Origin: Zetaproteobacteria bacterium CG1_02_55_237
Lineage (GTDB): Bacteria; Pseudomonadota; Zetaproteobacteria; Mariprofundales; Mariprofundaceae
Assembly (NCBI GenBank): GCA_001871195.1
Contig: MNXA01000045.1
Span: forward strand, 45,845-104,175
Length of the DNA stretch: 58,331 nt
Direction of reading: 5' to 3'
A model generated the notes under the pieces. The model saw nothing but the letters and a program-made list of their open reading frames with translations. It was not told the DNA's origin and did not search any database. The position numbers and the translations under genes are program-made. Shown here piece by piece: positions 25,765-34,246 of this stretch. Within the stretch, counting starts at the first letter, position 1. Every line of letters begins with the position of its first letter.

Positions 25765-26135
25765 TTTAGTATCAGCCAATCTTGTAAGGGCGTCGTATTA
25801 AACTTAAAATTGTAGTAACGCGGTTAAACTGAGATGTCTATTCATAAGGGATGGGCTGCATCTGTACTCATCTGAAATATGGTGGAAGAGACTGCCATCA
25901 TTGGATAACTCGCCATTTCCAGATCAATCTGTGAGTATGCGCTTTAGATTATGAGGGAAGTGAGAGGGTTTGTTTGTCTGCTTTGAAGGTGACGTATCCA
26001 TCAAGTTTATAGGTTTACGATTCTGCCATAGCAGGTAGGGTGTCCTGCCGCTTGGTGGTTGTTGCATGCTTGAGGGGGTGGCGAAAATAACAAAGTGTCC
26101 AAGCTTATTGCTTGGCACATCGAGTGGAGTTAAGT
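25765..26135. other. 371-base non-coding boundary before the glycan locus
   Basis: No convincing gene is present on either strand. The sequence changes here from the GC-rich core style to AT-richer DNA. A 64-codon minus-strand frame inside has no recognisable protein features. The only clear structure is a hairpin near the right end (26095-26118). The operon promoter for the legionaminic acid genes presumably lies here, but I do not see a consensus -35/-10 pair that I would defend. No JUMPstart/ops-like element was recognised. Confidence 0.6.
26095..26118 (+). promoter_or_regulatory. Leader hairpin upstream of legB
   Basis: GTGTCCAAGC (26095-26104) and GCTTGGCAC (26110-26118) pair over nine bases with one bulged T, around a TTATT loop. 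No T-tract follows, so it is not a standard terminator. It ends 17 bases before the GTG start of legB and just before the GTGGAG ribosome-binding site, where it could affect mRNA stability or translation. Function is inference. Confidence 0.4.
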
Positions 26136-27137
26136 GTGAATAGTAAAGTTCTTGTGACCGGTGCCGATGGCTTTATAGGTTCTCATTTGGTTGAGTCATT
26201 GGTGCGTAGTGGCCACGATGTGAGAGCTTTTGTGTTGTATAATTCATTCAGCTCTTGGGGTTGGCTGGATCGTTGCGAAGAGGAAGTGAAGGGAAAATTT
26301 GAAGTTTTTTCCGGGGATGTTCGTGATCCCTATGGTGTGAAAAAAGCCATGCAAGGTTGCGATACAGTCATGCATTTGGCTGCCTTGATCGCGATTCCCT
26401 ACTCATACCATTCGCCCGACACCTACGTGGATACAAATGTAAAGGGCACCTTGAATGTTGTTCAAGCGGCCCGTGAGCTTGGCGTGAGAAAAGTGGTCCA
26501 CACCTCTACCAGCGAAGTCTATGGCACTGCGCGGTTCGTTCCTATTACCGAGGAGCATCCTTTGCAGGGTCAATCGCCTTACTCAGCCACAAAAATTGGC
26601 GCTGACCAGATTGCCATGTCGTTCTACAATGCCTTCGATACGCCGGTTTCAATCATTCGACCCTTCAACACCTATGGTCCCAGGCAGTCCGCGCGTGCGG
26701 TGATTCCTACCGTCATCACACAGATTGCGAATGGTGAGCGTAAAATAAAACTTGGGGCCCTACATCCTACTCGTGACTTCAATTTTGTTTTGGACACTGT
26801 GCGCGGCTTTATCGCCGTCGCCAATTCGGATAATTCCGTGGGTGAAGTGATTAATATCGGCAGTAACTTCGAGGTGTCCATCGGTGATACGGTGCGAATG
26901 ATAGCCGAGGTCATGGGTGTTGATATTGAAATCGAAACCGATGAGGTTCGTTTGCGCCCGGAGAAAAGCGAAGTGGACCGACTTTGGGCGGATAACAGCA
27001 AGGCAAAATTGCTTGCTGGGTGGGAACCGGAATATGGCGGCAAGGAGGGGTTCAGGCGCGGTCTTGAAAAAACCGTTGCATGGTTCACTAACCCACGGAA
27101 TCTAGAAAGCTATAAGGCTGGCATTTACAATGTATAA
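26136..27137 (+). CDS. legB: NAD-dependent 4,6-dehydratase LegB
   Basis: From GTG 26136 (GTGGAG upstream) the protein has 333 residues; a TTG at 26112 would add eight. It is an extended SDR with the nucleotide-binding GADGFIG (residues 9-15), the STSEVYG active-site segment, and the catalytic YSATK. It closely follows the LegB pattern (HSPDTYVDTNVKGTLNVV, RPFNTYGPRQSARAVIPT). LegB starts legionaminic acid synthesis by converting GDP- or UDP-GlcNAc to the 4-keto-6-deoxy sugar. The whole Leg pathway follows in order, which supports the name. Confidence 0.9.
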   Translation: MNSKVLVTGADGFIGSHLVESLVRSGHDVRAFVLYNSFSSWGWLDRCEEEVKGKFEVFSGDVRDPYGVKKAMQGCDTVMHLAALIAIPYSYHSPDTYVDTNVKGTLNVVQAARELGVRKVVHTSTSEVYGTARFVPITEEHPLQGQSPYSATKIGADQIAMSFYNAFDTPVSIIRPFNTYGPRQSARAVIPTVITQIANGERKIKLGALHPTRDFNFVLDTVRGFIAVANSDNSVGEVINIGSNFEVSIGDTVRMIAEVMGVDIEIETDEVRLRPEKSEVDRLWADNSKAKLLAGWEPEYGGKEGFRRGLEKTVAWFTNPRNLESYKAGIYNV

Positions 27138-27155
27138 GTTCGTTGGCAGGTGCGT

Positions 27156-28337
27156 GTGAATAATTTCGATCCGGCCGATGTTCTTAAAGCTCTGCACTCG
27201 GTGTTGCCGAGGCAGGGCGGCCATATCCCTTTGCACGAGCCGGACTTTTCGGGTAGCGAGTGGGCATATGTAAAGGAATGCCTCGATACTGGATGGGTAT
27301 CTTCGGTGGGGAAATTTGTCGACCGTTTTGAACAGCAATTGGCAGATTTTACCGGAGCAAAATATGTTGTGGCCGTGGTAAATGGGACAGCTGCTCTACA
27401 TGTGGCGCTGAAGCTGGTGGGCGTTGAGCCGGGGGATGAGGTGTTGGTGCCAACCTTGACCTTTGTGGCTACGGCAAATGCCGTGAGCTACTGTGGCGCG
27501 CACCCGCATTTTGTTGATAGTGAATTTACGACTCTCGGTTTGGATCCCTGCAAGCTGGCGACATACCTTGAGGATATTGCTGAAGTAAAGGAGCAAGGCT
27601 GTTTCAATAAGAATACGGGACGCCGTATAAAGGCCGTGATTCCAGTGCATATTTTCGGGCATCCTGTAGACCTTGATCCTCTCGTTGACGTTTGCCAGCG
27701 ATTTGGAATTGAGCTTGTTGAGGATGCTGCCGAGTCGCTGGGCTCGTACTACAAAGGCAGGCATACAGGGAATTGGGGCAAGGTTTCTACACTAAGTTTC
27801 AATGGCAATAAAGTAATCACCACCGGTGGTGGTGGGGCCATCCTGACCAATGATGAGGAAATGGGAAAACTGGCAAAACATCTGACTACCACTGCCAGAG
27901 TCCCGCACCAATGGTCTTTTATTCATGACAAGATAGGTTTTAACTATCGCCTGCCGAATATCAATGCCGCATTAGGGTGCGCACAACTGGAACAATTGCC
28001 GGACTTGATAAAGTGGAAGCGCAGGCTGGCGGAAAAATACCAAGAGGCATTTGCTGGGGTTGCTGGGGTGAGGTTCTTTGTCGAACCCGCTTTTGCGAAG
28101 AGTAATTACTGGCTGAATGCATTGCTCCTTGATGATTGTTTTGCGGGTCAGCGCAACATCCTTCTTGCCGAAACTAACACTCAGGGAATGATGACGCGCC
28201 CTGTATGGACTCTGATGCACGAACTTGAAATGTATCGGTCATGTCCGAGGATGGATAATTTGAGCGTAGCTAAAAGCATTGAGCGAAGATTGATCAATAT
28301 CCCCAGTAGTGCGCGTTTGGGAGGGGTGAATGTCTAA
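27156..28337 (+). CDS. legC: LegC-family aminotransferase
   Basis: A 393-residue DegT/DnrJ/EryC1-type PLP aminotransferase. GTG 27156 has GGCAGG at a good distance; GTG 27150 is an alternative. Visible features are VVAVVNGTAALHVALKLVG, PTLTFVATANAVSYCGAHPHFVD, LVEDAAESLGS and the PLP-binding lysine in SFNGNKVITTGGGG. It should install the 4-amino group on the keto sugar made by LegB. The stop overlaps the next start by eight bases. Confidence 0.9.
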   Translation: MNNFDPADVLKALHSVLPRQGGHIPLHEPDFSGSEWAYVKECLDTGWVSSVGKFVDRFEQQLADFTGAKYVVAVVNGTAALHVALKLVGVEPGDEVLVPTLTFVATANAVSYCGAHPHFVDSEFTTLGLDPCKLATYLEDIAEVKEQGCFNKNTGRRIKAVIPVHIFGHPVDLDPLVDVCQRFGIELVEDAAESLGSYYKGRHTGNWGKVSTLSFNGNKVITTGGGGAILTNDEEMGKLAKHLTTTARVPHQWSFIHDKIGFNYRLPNINAALGCAQLEQLPDLIKWKRRLAEKYQEAFAGVAGVRFFVEPAFAKSNYWLNALLLDDCFAGQRNILLAETNTQGMMTRPVWTLMHELEMYRSCPRMDNLSVAKSIERRLINIPSSARLGGVNV

Positions 28338-29496
28338 GCGAAGAATCTGTGTTGTTACAGGGAGCCGTGCAGATTACGGCTTGCTGTATTGGCTTATGAA
28401 GGAAATTCAAAGCGACCCTGATATGCAGCTGCAAGTAGTGGCGACTGGGATGCATTTAGCACCTGGATTCGGTTTGACATATAAACTTGTAGAGGCAGAT
28501 GGGTTTTTAATTGATGCCAAAGTGGAAATGCTTCTTTCCAGTGACACTTCAGTAGGGGTTTCAAAATCTATAGGGCTTGGGGTGATTGGATTTGCCGATG
28601 TATTGGAAGTCTTGAGTCCGGAAATCCTAGTTTTGCTTGGAGATCGCTTTGAGATAATTGCTGCGGCTCAGGCTGCCATGGTGGCGTCTATTCCTATTGC
28701 GCATATCGCAGGAGGCGATGTTACAGAAGGAGCCTTTGATGAGGCCATACGGCATAGTATCACAAAAATGGCGCATCTTCATTTTGTAACTAATAGAATT
28801 GCTGCTCGAAGAGTTAGGCAACTGGGAGAAAACCCAGACTATGTTTATAATGTTGGAAGCCCTGGTGTTGATTTTATTAAACGTATGAAAATGACTGACC
28901 GTGGCGATTTGGAAAGGATTCTGGGGTTTTCTTTTAAGAAGAAAAACATTTTGGTTACCTTTCATCCTGCGACTCTGGATAATGAGCTTTCAGATAGGCA
29001 GTTTCGCGAACTCCTTGATGTGCTCGATAGCTATGGGGAGAAAATTGGTATTATTATCACAATGCCTAATTCAGATACAGGGAGAAGTTCAATTTCTGTT
29101 CTGATAGATGATTTTATCGCTGGTCATCCTAATGCGAAGTCTTATGTCTCATTGGGGCAGGCCCTCTATTTGAGCGTCATGGCACAGGTGGATGCAGTGG
29201 TGGGGAATTCATCGAGCGGATTGTACGAAGCTCCATCGTTTGGTAAGCCGACTGTCAATATAGGGGATCGGCAAAAAGGCAGATTGATGGCTGCCTCGGT
29301 GATTAACTGTGGTGCTGATGCAAATTCCATTTCCCTGGCGCTTGCTGATGCTCTAAAGATGGATTGCTCTGGCGTGATCAATCCTTATGGCGATGGTAAT
29401 AGCTCTGTTCGTATAAAGGATGTACTGAAGAAGATAACTGAGCCGAGGAGTTTGTTGAAAAAACATTTCTTTGACTTGGCGTTTGGTTATGAATAA
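28330..29496 (+). CDS. legG: Hydrolysing UDP/GDP-sugar 2-epimerase LegG (NeuC-like)
   Basis: A 388-residue GT-B-fold 2-epimerase of the NeuC/LegG type. Markers are VVTGSRADYGLLYWLM, LVLLGDRFEIIAAAQAA, IAHIAGGDVTEGAFDEAIRH, and the C-terminal VVGNSSSGLYEAPSFGKPTVNIGDRQKGR. It removes the nucleotide and inverts C2, giving 2,4-diacetamido-2,4,6-trideoxymannose, the substrate of LegI. DNA here is distinctly AT-rich. It overlaps legC upstream and legI downstream. Confidence 0.93.
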   Translation: MSKRRICVVTGSRADYGLLYWLMKEIQSDPDMQLQVVATGMHLAPGFGLTYKLVEADGFLIDAKVEMLLSSDTSVGVSKSIGLGVIGFADVLEVLSPEILVLLGDRFEIIAAAQAAMVASIPIAHIAGGDVTEGAFDEAIRHSITKMAHLHFVTNRIAARRVRQLGENPDYVYNVGSPGVDFIKRMKMTDRGDLERILGFSFKKKNILVTFHPATLDNELSDRQFRELLDVLDSYGEKIGIIITMPNSDTGRSSISVLIDDFIAGHPNAKSYVSLGQALYLSVMAQVDAVVGNSSSGLYEAPSFGKPTVNIGDRQKGRLMAASVINCGADANSISLALADALKMDCSGVINPYGDGNSSVRIKDVLKKITEPRSLLKKHFFDLAFGYE

Positions 29497-30568
29497 TCGC
29501 GTTCAAATAATTGCCGAGGCCGGCGTGAACCACAATGGTTCACTAGAAAAGGCGCTTGCATTGATTGATGCGGCAGCGGATGCGGGGGCGGATGTAGTCA
29601 AGTTTCAGACATTTAAGTCCGAAGCTATTATTAGTCGTTTTGCATCAAAGGCGGATTATCAAGTAAGATCTACTGGAAACGACGAATCTCAATTGGAAAT
29701 GGTTAGAAAGCTTGAGCTTGATGAGTTCTCGCACAGTATGCTTGTGGCGCATTGTGCTAAGCGAGCCATTCAATTCATGTCTACTCCTTTCGATTTAAAG
29801 AGCGTCGATTTTCTTGTGAACGAGCTCAATGTAGCGAAACTAAAAGTTCCATCTGGAGAAATCACCAACGGGCCATTGCTTCTTAAAGTTGCGAGAAGTG
29901 CTAAGCCCGTAATTCTTTCGACTGGTATGTGTAACTTGGGAGAAATCGAGATGGCTTTGGGTGTTCTTGCTTTTGGATATACTGAACACGAAGTGCCTCC
30001 ATCTATTCAAGCTTTCGAGAAAGCTTATGGTTCATCGGCAGGGCAAAGCGCACTGAAAAATCATGTGGAGCTTTTGCACTGTACGACTGAATACCCTGCA
30101 CCTATTTCAGATATTAATCTCCGTGCGATAGAAACGATGAAGAGTGCTTTCGGATTACCTGTAGGGTACTCCGACCATACTGCAGGGATTGTCATTTCAT
30201 TAGCAGCCGTTGCTCTGGGGGCAGAGACAATAGAAAAACATTTTACGTTGGATCGCAATCTTCCAGGTCCAGATCACAGAGCCAGCCTTGAGCCAGATGA
30301 ATTGAAACAGATGGTCAAATCTATCCGCGAAGTTGAATTGGCGTTGGGTTCTGCTGTCAAGCGCTCTACGGAGGTAGAGTATAGAAATAGATTGGTGGCG
30401 CGAAAGAGCTTGGTCGCAGCTCATGATATATGTAAAGGTGAATTTTTTACGCAAGTCAATCTTGCAGCTAAGCGTCCTGGAGATGGGATAACTCCTATTC
30501 ATTATTGGGAATGGCTAGGGAAAGTTGCCGACAGGGATTACAAGCAAGATGAGGAAATTAAGTCGTGA
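29489..30568 (+). CDS. legI: N,N'-diacetyllegionaminate synthase LegI (NeuB-like)
   Basis: From ATG 29489 the protein has 359 residues; an upstream TTG is unlikely. It is a NeuB-type PEP-dependent synthase: IIAEAGVNHNGSLEKA, KFQTFKSEAII, MSTPFDLKSVDFL, KVPSGEITNGPLL, and LGYSDHT-type PVGYSDHTAGI, then EKHFTLDRNLPGPDHRASL. A C-terminal SAF (antifreeze-like) domain follows (RKSLVAAHDICKGE). It condenses the LegG product with phosphoenolpyruvate to give legionaminic acid. NeuB relatives make sialic or pseudaminic acid; the legB/legC context favours legionaminic acid. Confidence 0.93.
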   Translation: MNNRVQIIAEAGVNHNGSLEKALALIDAAADAGADVVKFQTFKSEAIISRFASKADYQVRSTGNDESQLEMVRKLELDEFSHSMLVAHCAKRAIQFMSTPFDLKSVDFLVNELNVAKLKVPSGEITNGPLLLKVARSAKPVILSTGMCNLGEIEMALGVLAFGYTEHEVPPSIQAFEKAYGSSAGQSALKNHVELLHCTTEYPAPISDINLRAIETMKSAFGLPVGYSDHTAGIVISLAAVALGAETIEKHFTLDRNLPGPDHRASLEPDELKQMVKSIREVELALGSAVKRSTEVEYRNRLVARKSLVAAHDICKGEFFTQVNLAAKRPGDGITPIHYWEWLGKVADRDYKQDEEIKS

Positions 30569-31200
30569 ATTTTCATGTTATTGTTCTAGGGGCTGGTGGG
30601 CATTCTAAGGTTTTGATCGATTCTTTGAGCCTAAGCTCAATAGAGGTGCTAGGTATTGCTGATGTGAACCCTCTGACTAAAGGCTCTTCGTTTATGGGGT
30701 TGCCAGTAATCGGTGGTGACGAAGAGGTTATGAAATACTCTGCTGAGAATACAGGGCTGGTGAATGGGGTTGGTTCCGTTCGCGTAATTACGAAGCGCAG
30801 GCTATTGTTTGAGCAATTCAAACGAATGGGGTACCAGTTTTTTAGCGTGGTTCACCCATCGGCAGTTATCGCATTCGATGCTGTTTTGTCTGAAGGTGTA
30901 CAAATAATGGCCGGTGTCGTTATTCAGTCTGGCTGCCACATTGGTATTAATGCTATCATTAACACTCACGCTTCAATTGATCACGATTGTTTCATTGGCG
31001 CTCATGCGCATATTTCCCCTGGTGTAACTCTTTCCGGGGGGGTTAGTGTTGGAGATGGCGCTTATATAGGGGCTGGGGCTACTGTCATTCAAGGAATTAA
31101 AGTCGGGCGAGAAAGTCTTGTTGCTGCAGGGGCCGTGGTCGTACGCGATGTTCGGGATGGTGCAAAAGTATTTGGTGTCCCAGCTAAGGAAGGTTTGTAG
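30565..31200 (+). CDS. legH: PglD/NeuD-type sugar O/N-acyltransferase (LegH role)
   Basis: A 211-residue protein starting at GTG 30565, inside the legI stop. The N-terminal Rossmann-like part (VIVLGAGGHSKVLIDSL) and the C-terminal left-handed beta-helix of hexapeptide repeats are the layout of PglD/NeuD. The repeats include VVIQSGCHIGINAIINTHAS and IDHDCFIGAHAHISPGVTLSGG, with the catalytic histidine in IDHD. In this locus it most likely acetylates the 4-amino group after LegC. NeuD-like O-acetylation of the finished sugar is the alternative. Confidence 0.85.
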   Translation: MNFHVIVLGAGGHSKVLIDSLSLSSIEVLGIADVNPLTKGSSFMGLPVIGGDEEVMKYSAENTGLVNGVGSVRVITKRRLLFEQFKRMGYQFFSVVHPSAVIAFDAVLSEGVQIMAGVVIQSGCHIGINAIINTHASIDHDCFIGAHAHISPGVTLSGGVSVGDGAYIGAGATVIQGIKVGRESLVAAGAVVVRDVRDGAKVFGVPAKEGL

Positions 31201-31230
31201 GAGAATGAATCATGCTGGATGATGCTTGTA

Positions 31231-32289
31231 ATGTTTGACACTTCTCTTTCTGTTTGGCGTAAAGCGCTACTTCCAGCTAGAGCTACTTTGCAACAGGCTA
31301 TTAGTAACTTGGAAGAATCTGCACTGCAGATTGCTCTAGTAGTCTCTGTAGATGAGACATTGATTGGCACCATCACTGATGGTGACGTTCGTCGAGGGTT
31401 ATTGCGCGGGCTGGATATGAAGAGTTCTATTGATTCGATTATCCACCGCGAAGCGGTAGTGGTTCCACCTCAAATGGAACGTGACATGGTGCTGCACATG
31501 ATGCATGCGAATTCCATCAATGCACTTCCCGTGGTTGATGAGTCACGGCGTGTAATTGGGCTGCATGTAATGAATCAGTTAATGGCGCCGACTGAAAGAA
31601 CCAATTTGATGGTAATTATGGCGGGAGGGCAAGGGACCAGGTTACGCCCATATACTAAAAACTGCCCCAAGCCTTTGCTTTTAGTAAGGGGGAAGCCGAT
31701 ATTAGAGCATATCATCGAGCGGGCTAAAGCAGAAGGTATCCAGCATTTTGTATTGGCTATCCATTATCTTGGGCACATGGTCCAAGAATATTTCGGAGAT
31801 GGTAGCCGTTGGCAGGTGCATATTGATTACCTGCATGAAGATACCCCATTAGGGACAGCTGGCGCAATTGGACTCTTAACTCCGCGGCCAACTGCGCCAT
31901 TCTTGGTTGCCAATGGTGATGTGTTAACCGATATTCGTTATTCTGAAATGTTGGATTTTCATTGTCGTTACGATGCATCTGCCACAATGGCGGTGCGTGT
32001 CCACGAGTGGGCAAACCCTTTTGGTGTTGTTCGCACCAAGGGTGTCGATATTATCGGTTTCGAAGAAAAGCCTGTCGTTTACAGTCATGTAAACGCGGGT
32101 ATTTATGTGTTGAACCCCAGTGCACTCGATGCGCTTCATGTCAACGAGTATTGTGACATGCCAACCCTTTTTGGTAATTTGAGGGAAATGGGAGCTCGTA
32201 CCATCGTTTACCCAATGCACGAACCCTGGCTGGATGTAGGGCGGGAAGAGGATCTTAATAAGGCGAATTATCTTCAAGAGATAAACTAA
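31231..32289 (+). CDS. ptmE: CBS-domain sugar nucleotidyltransferase (PtmE-like)
   Basis: The natural N-terminus (MFDTSLSVWRKALL) starts at ATG 31231, giving 352 residues; ATGs at 31219 and 31222 are also in frame. Two CBS motifs fill about residues 1-120 (GTITDGDVRRGLLRG, NALPVVDESRRVIG). A nucleotidyltransferase domain follows (IMAGGQGTRLRPYTKNCPKP, then VANGDVLTDI and the C-terminal WLDVGREEDL). Campylobacter PtmE of this architecture makes the GDP-hexosamine that feeds legionaminic acid synthesis. A nine-codon frame with a better ribosome-binding site (ATG 31212, stop 31236-31238) overlaps the start and may couple translation. Confidence 0.85.
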   Translation: MFDTSLSVWRKALLPARATLQQAISNLEESALQIALVVSVDETLIGTITDGDVRRGLLRGLDMKSSIDSIIHREAVVVPPQMERDMVLHMMHANSINALPVVDESRRVIGLHVMNQLMAPTERTNLMVIMAGGQGTRLRPYTKNCPKPLLLVRGKPILEHIIERAKAEGIQHFVLAIHYLGHMVQEYFGDGSRWQVHIDYLHEDTPLGTAGAIGLLTPRPTAPFLVANGDVLTDIRYSEMLDFHCRYDASATMAVRVHEWANPFGVVRTKGVDIIGFEEKPVVYSHVNAGIYVLNPSALDALHVNEYCDMPTLFGNLREMGARTIVYPMHEPWLDVGREEDLNKANYLQEIN

Positions 32290-32298
32290 GGATGAAAA

Positions 32299-33459
32299 AT
32301 GAAAAAAAAAGATGTAATCGGCCTGTATAGCTTGCCGACTGACATTAAGTTTTGTAAAAAATGCACTGTCTCGAATCAGCGGCCACGCATAACATTCGAT
32401 GAGAATGGTGTGTGTTCGGCATGCAATTTTGCTGAGTATAAGCGGAGTCATATTGACTGGGGCGAACGAGAAAATGAACTAATAGAATTATGCAAACGCT
32501 ATAGAAAAGGCAATGGCGAGTACGATGTTATAGTTCCATGCAGTGGTGGTAAGGATGGGGGGTTTGTTGCGCATCAACTCAAATATAAATATGGAATGAA
32601 TCCCCTCACAGTAACGTGGGCTCCACTTAAGGCTACTGAGTTAGGCAGGGCTAATCTGGATGCTTTTATTGCCTCTGGATTTGATAATATTCTAGGAACT
32701 CCTAATGGTAAGGTTACACGTAGACTTACCCATTTGGCATTTAAGCACTTGGGAGACCCATTTCAGCCATTTATATATGGGCAAACAAACTTTCCATTGC
32801 ATATGGCGGTCAAGTATGGCGTATCGTTAATTATGTACGGTGAAAATGGTGAAGTCGAGTATGGTGGCGATATGAGAAATGCTTTTCGTCCGGATAGGAA
32901 AATTGAAGATCATGATGAGCATTATTTTTCTGGATTGCCTCCTGAGTTCTGGACAGAGCATGGAGTCAGTGCGGCTGATCTCAAGCCGTTTTCTGCTCCT
33001 TGTTATGATGATGTGGTTCGCAATCAAACCACTATTCAGTTTTTTGGATACTATAAGTCTTGGGATCCACAAGAGAATTTTTATTACTGCAAAGAGCATA
33101 CTGGCTTTTTGCCTAACTCGAAGCGGTCCGAAGGTACGTATTCAAAATACGCCAGTTTAGATGATTGCATTGATGGTTTTCATTATTATCTTGCGTACAT
33201 TAAGTTCGGAATTGGTAGGACGACTTCCGATACGGCTCATGAAATCCGAGATGGGAAAATTAACCGTGAAGAAGGTATTGCGCTGGTTAGGCGATATGAT
33301 GGAGAGTTTCCTAGGAAGTACTTTAAAGAGTTTCTAGAGTATTGTGACGTCACAGAAGAAGAAGTGCATGAAGTCATTGATAGTTGGCGGTCAGATCATC
33401 TTTGGGAGTTTTCAAATGGTGTATGGCAGTTGAGATATCCTATTTGGGAGAGTAATTGA
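32299..33459 (+). CDS. N-acetyl sugar amidotransferase (PseA/WbpG-like)
   Basis: A 386-residue PP-loop ATPase: S82-GGKDG in VPCSGGKDGGF, with N-terminal cysteine pairs C19xxC22 and C39xxC42 that could bind zinc. Tracts such as WAPLKATELGRANLDAFIASGFDN and MYGENGEVEYGG are typical of the N-acetyl sugar amidotransferase family (WbpG, PseA, PtmG). These enzymes convert an acetamido group to an acetamidino group using ammonia supplied by HisH/HisF partners. Both partners follow directly. The likely substrate is CMP-legionaminic acid or an intermediate. The codon use is AT-rich. Confidence 0.88.
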   Translation: MKKKDVIGLYSLPTDIKFCKKCTVSNQRPRITFDENGVCSACNFAEYKRSHIDWGERENELIELCKRYRKGNGEYDVIVPCSGGKDGGFVAHQLKYKYGMNPLTVTWAPLKATELGRANLDAFIASGFDNILGTPNGKVTRRLTHLAFKHLGDPFQPFIYGQTNFPLHMAVKYGVSLIMYGENGEVEYGGDMRNAFRPDRKIEDHDEHYFSGLPPEFWTEHGVSAADLKPFSAPCYDDVVRNQTTIQFFGYYKSWDPQENFYYCKEHTGFLPNSKRSEGTYSKYASLDDCIDGFHYYLAYIKFGIGRTTSDTAHEIRDGKINREEGIALVRRYDGEFPRKYFKEFLEYCDVTEEEVHEVIDSWRSDHLWEFSNGVWQLRYPIWESN

Positions 33460-33475
33460 ATTTCACTTTACTTTT

Positions 33476-34246
33476 ATGAGGAAAACGCGACTTATAGCTC
33501 GACTCGACATCAAGGGTCCGAACCTAATTAAGGGCATCCATCTTGAAGGGCTCCGAGTAATTGGTTCACCCAATGAATATGCACTCCGTTATTATCAGCA
33601 GGGTGCCGATGAGTTGCTCTACATGGACTGTGTTGCCAGCCTTTACGGGCGAAATAATATAGGTGAAATTGTCCGTGATGCAGTGAAAGATGTTTTCGTT
33701 CCTTTGACAGTAGGCGGTGGCATTCGTTCAGTGAATGATGCTAACGAGCTTCTGCGTTGTGGGGCTGATAAGGTGGCCATAAACACTGCAGCTGTCTCTA
33801 ATCCAGAGCTTATCTCTGAGGTGGCTCGGCGTTTTGGCAGTCAGTGTATGGTGCTTTCCATTGAGGCCATGCAAGTGGGGGTCGGAAAATGGGAAGTGTT
33901 TACCGATAACGGACGCGAGAGTACTGGGCTGGATGTGATTGACTGGGTAAAACGTGGTGTTGACCTAGGAGCAGGAGAGATTCTTTTGACCTCTGTAGAT
34001 AGGGAGGGGACGCGAAAGGGCTTTGATATTGATTTGGTGCAGGCAGTAACTCAGGAGGTAACAGTTCCGGTGATTGCCAGTGGAGGGATGGGGAAGCCGG
34101 AAGACATGGTTGACGCTGTCCAGAAAGGAGGGGCGGATGCTGTTGCTATGGCCGATATCTTACATTACAACCGCGCCACTGTGGGTGATATCCGTCGAGT
34201 TGCTAAATTGGCCGGTCTCGATGTGAGAAATTATGAAGCCGCTTGA
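33476..34246 (+). CDS. HisF-like cyclase subunit for sugar amidation
   Basis: A 256-residue (beta-alpha)8 protein of the HisF family (RLIARLDIKGPNLIKGIHLEG, LTVGGGIRSVNDANELL, EILLTSVDREGTRKGFD, VIASGGMGKPEDMV). The first catalytic aspartate is present as D11. The position of the second, D130 in histidine-pathway HisF, is glutamate here (LSIEA, E130). It is therefore probably a paralogue that channels ammonia from HisH to the amidotransferase, not a histidine enzyme. It overlaps hisH by 14 bases. The absence of other his genes supports this. Confidence 0.87.
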   Translation: MRKTRLIARLDIKGPNLIKGIHLEGLRVIGSPNEYALRYYQQGADELLYMDCVASLYGRNNIGEIVRDAVKDVFVPLTVGGGIRSVNDANELLRCGADKVAINTAAVSNPELISEVARRFGSQCMVLSIEAMQVGVGKWEVFTDNGRESTGLDVIDWVKRGVDLGAGEILLTSVDREGTRKGFDIDLVQAVTQEVTVPVIASGGMGKPEDMVDAVQKGGADAVAMADILHYNRATVGDIRRVAKLAGLDVRNYEAA

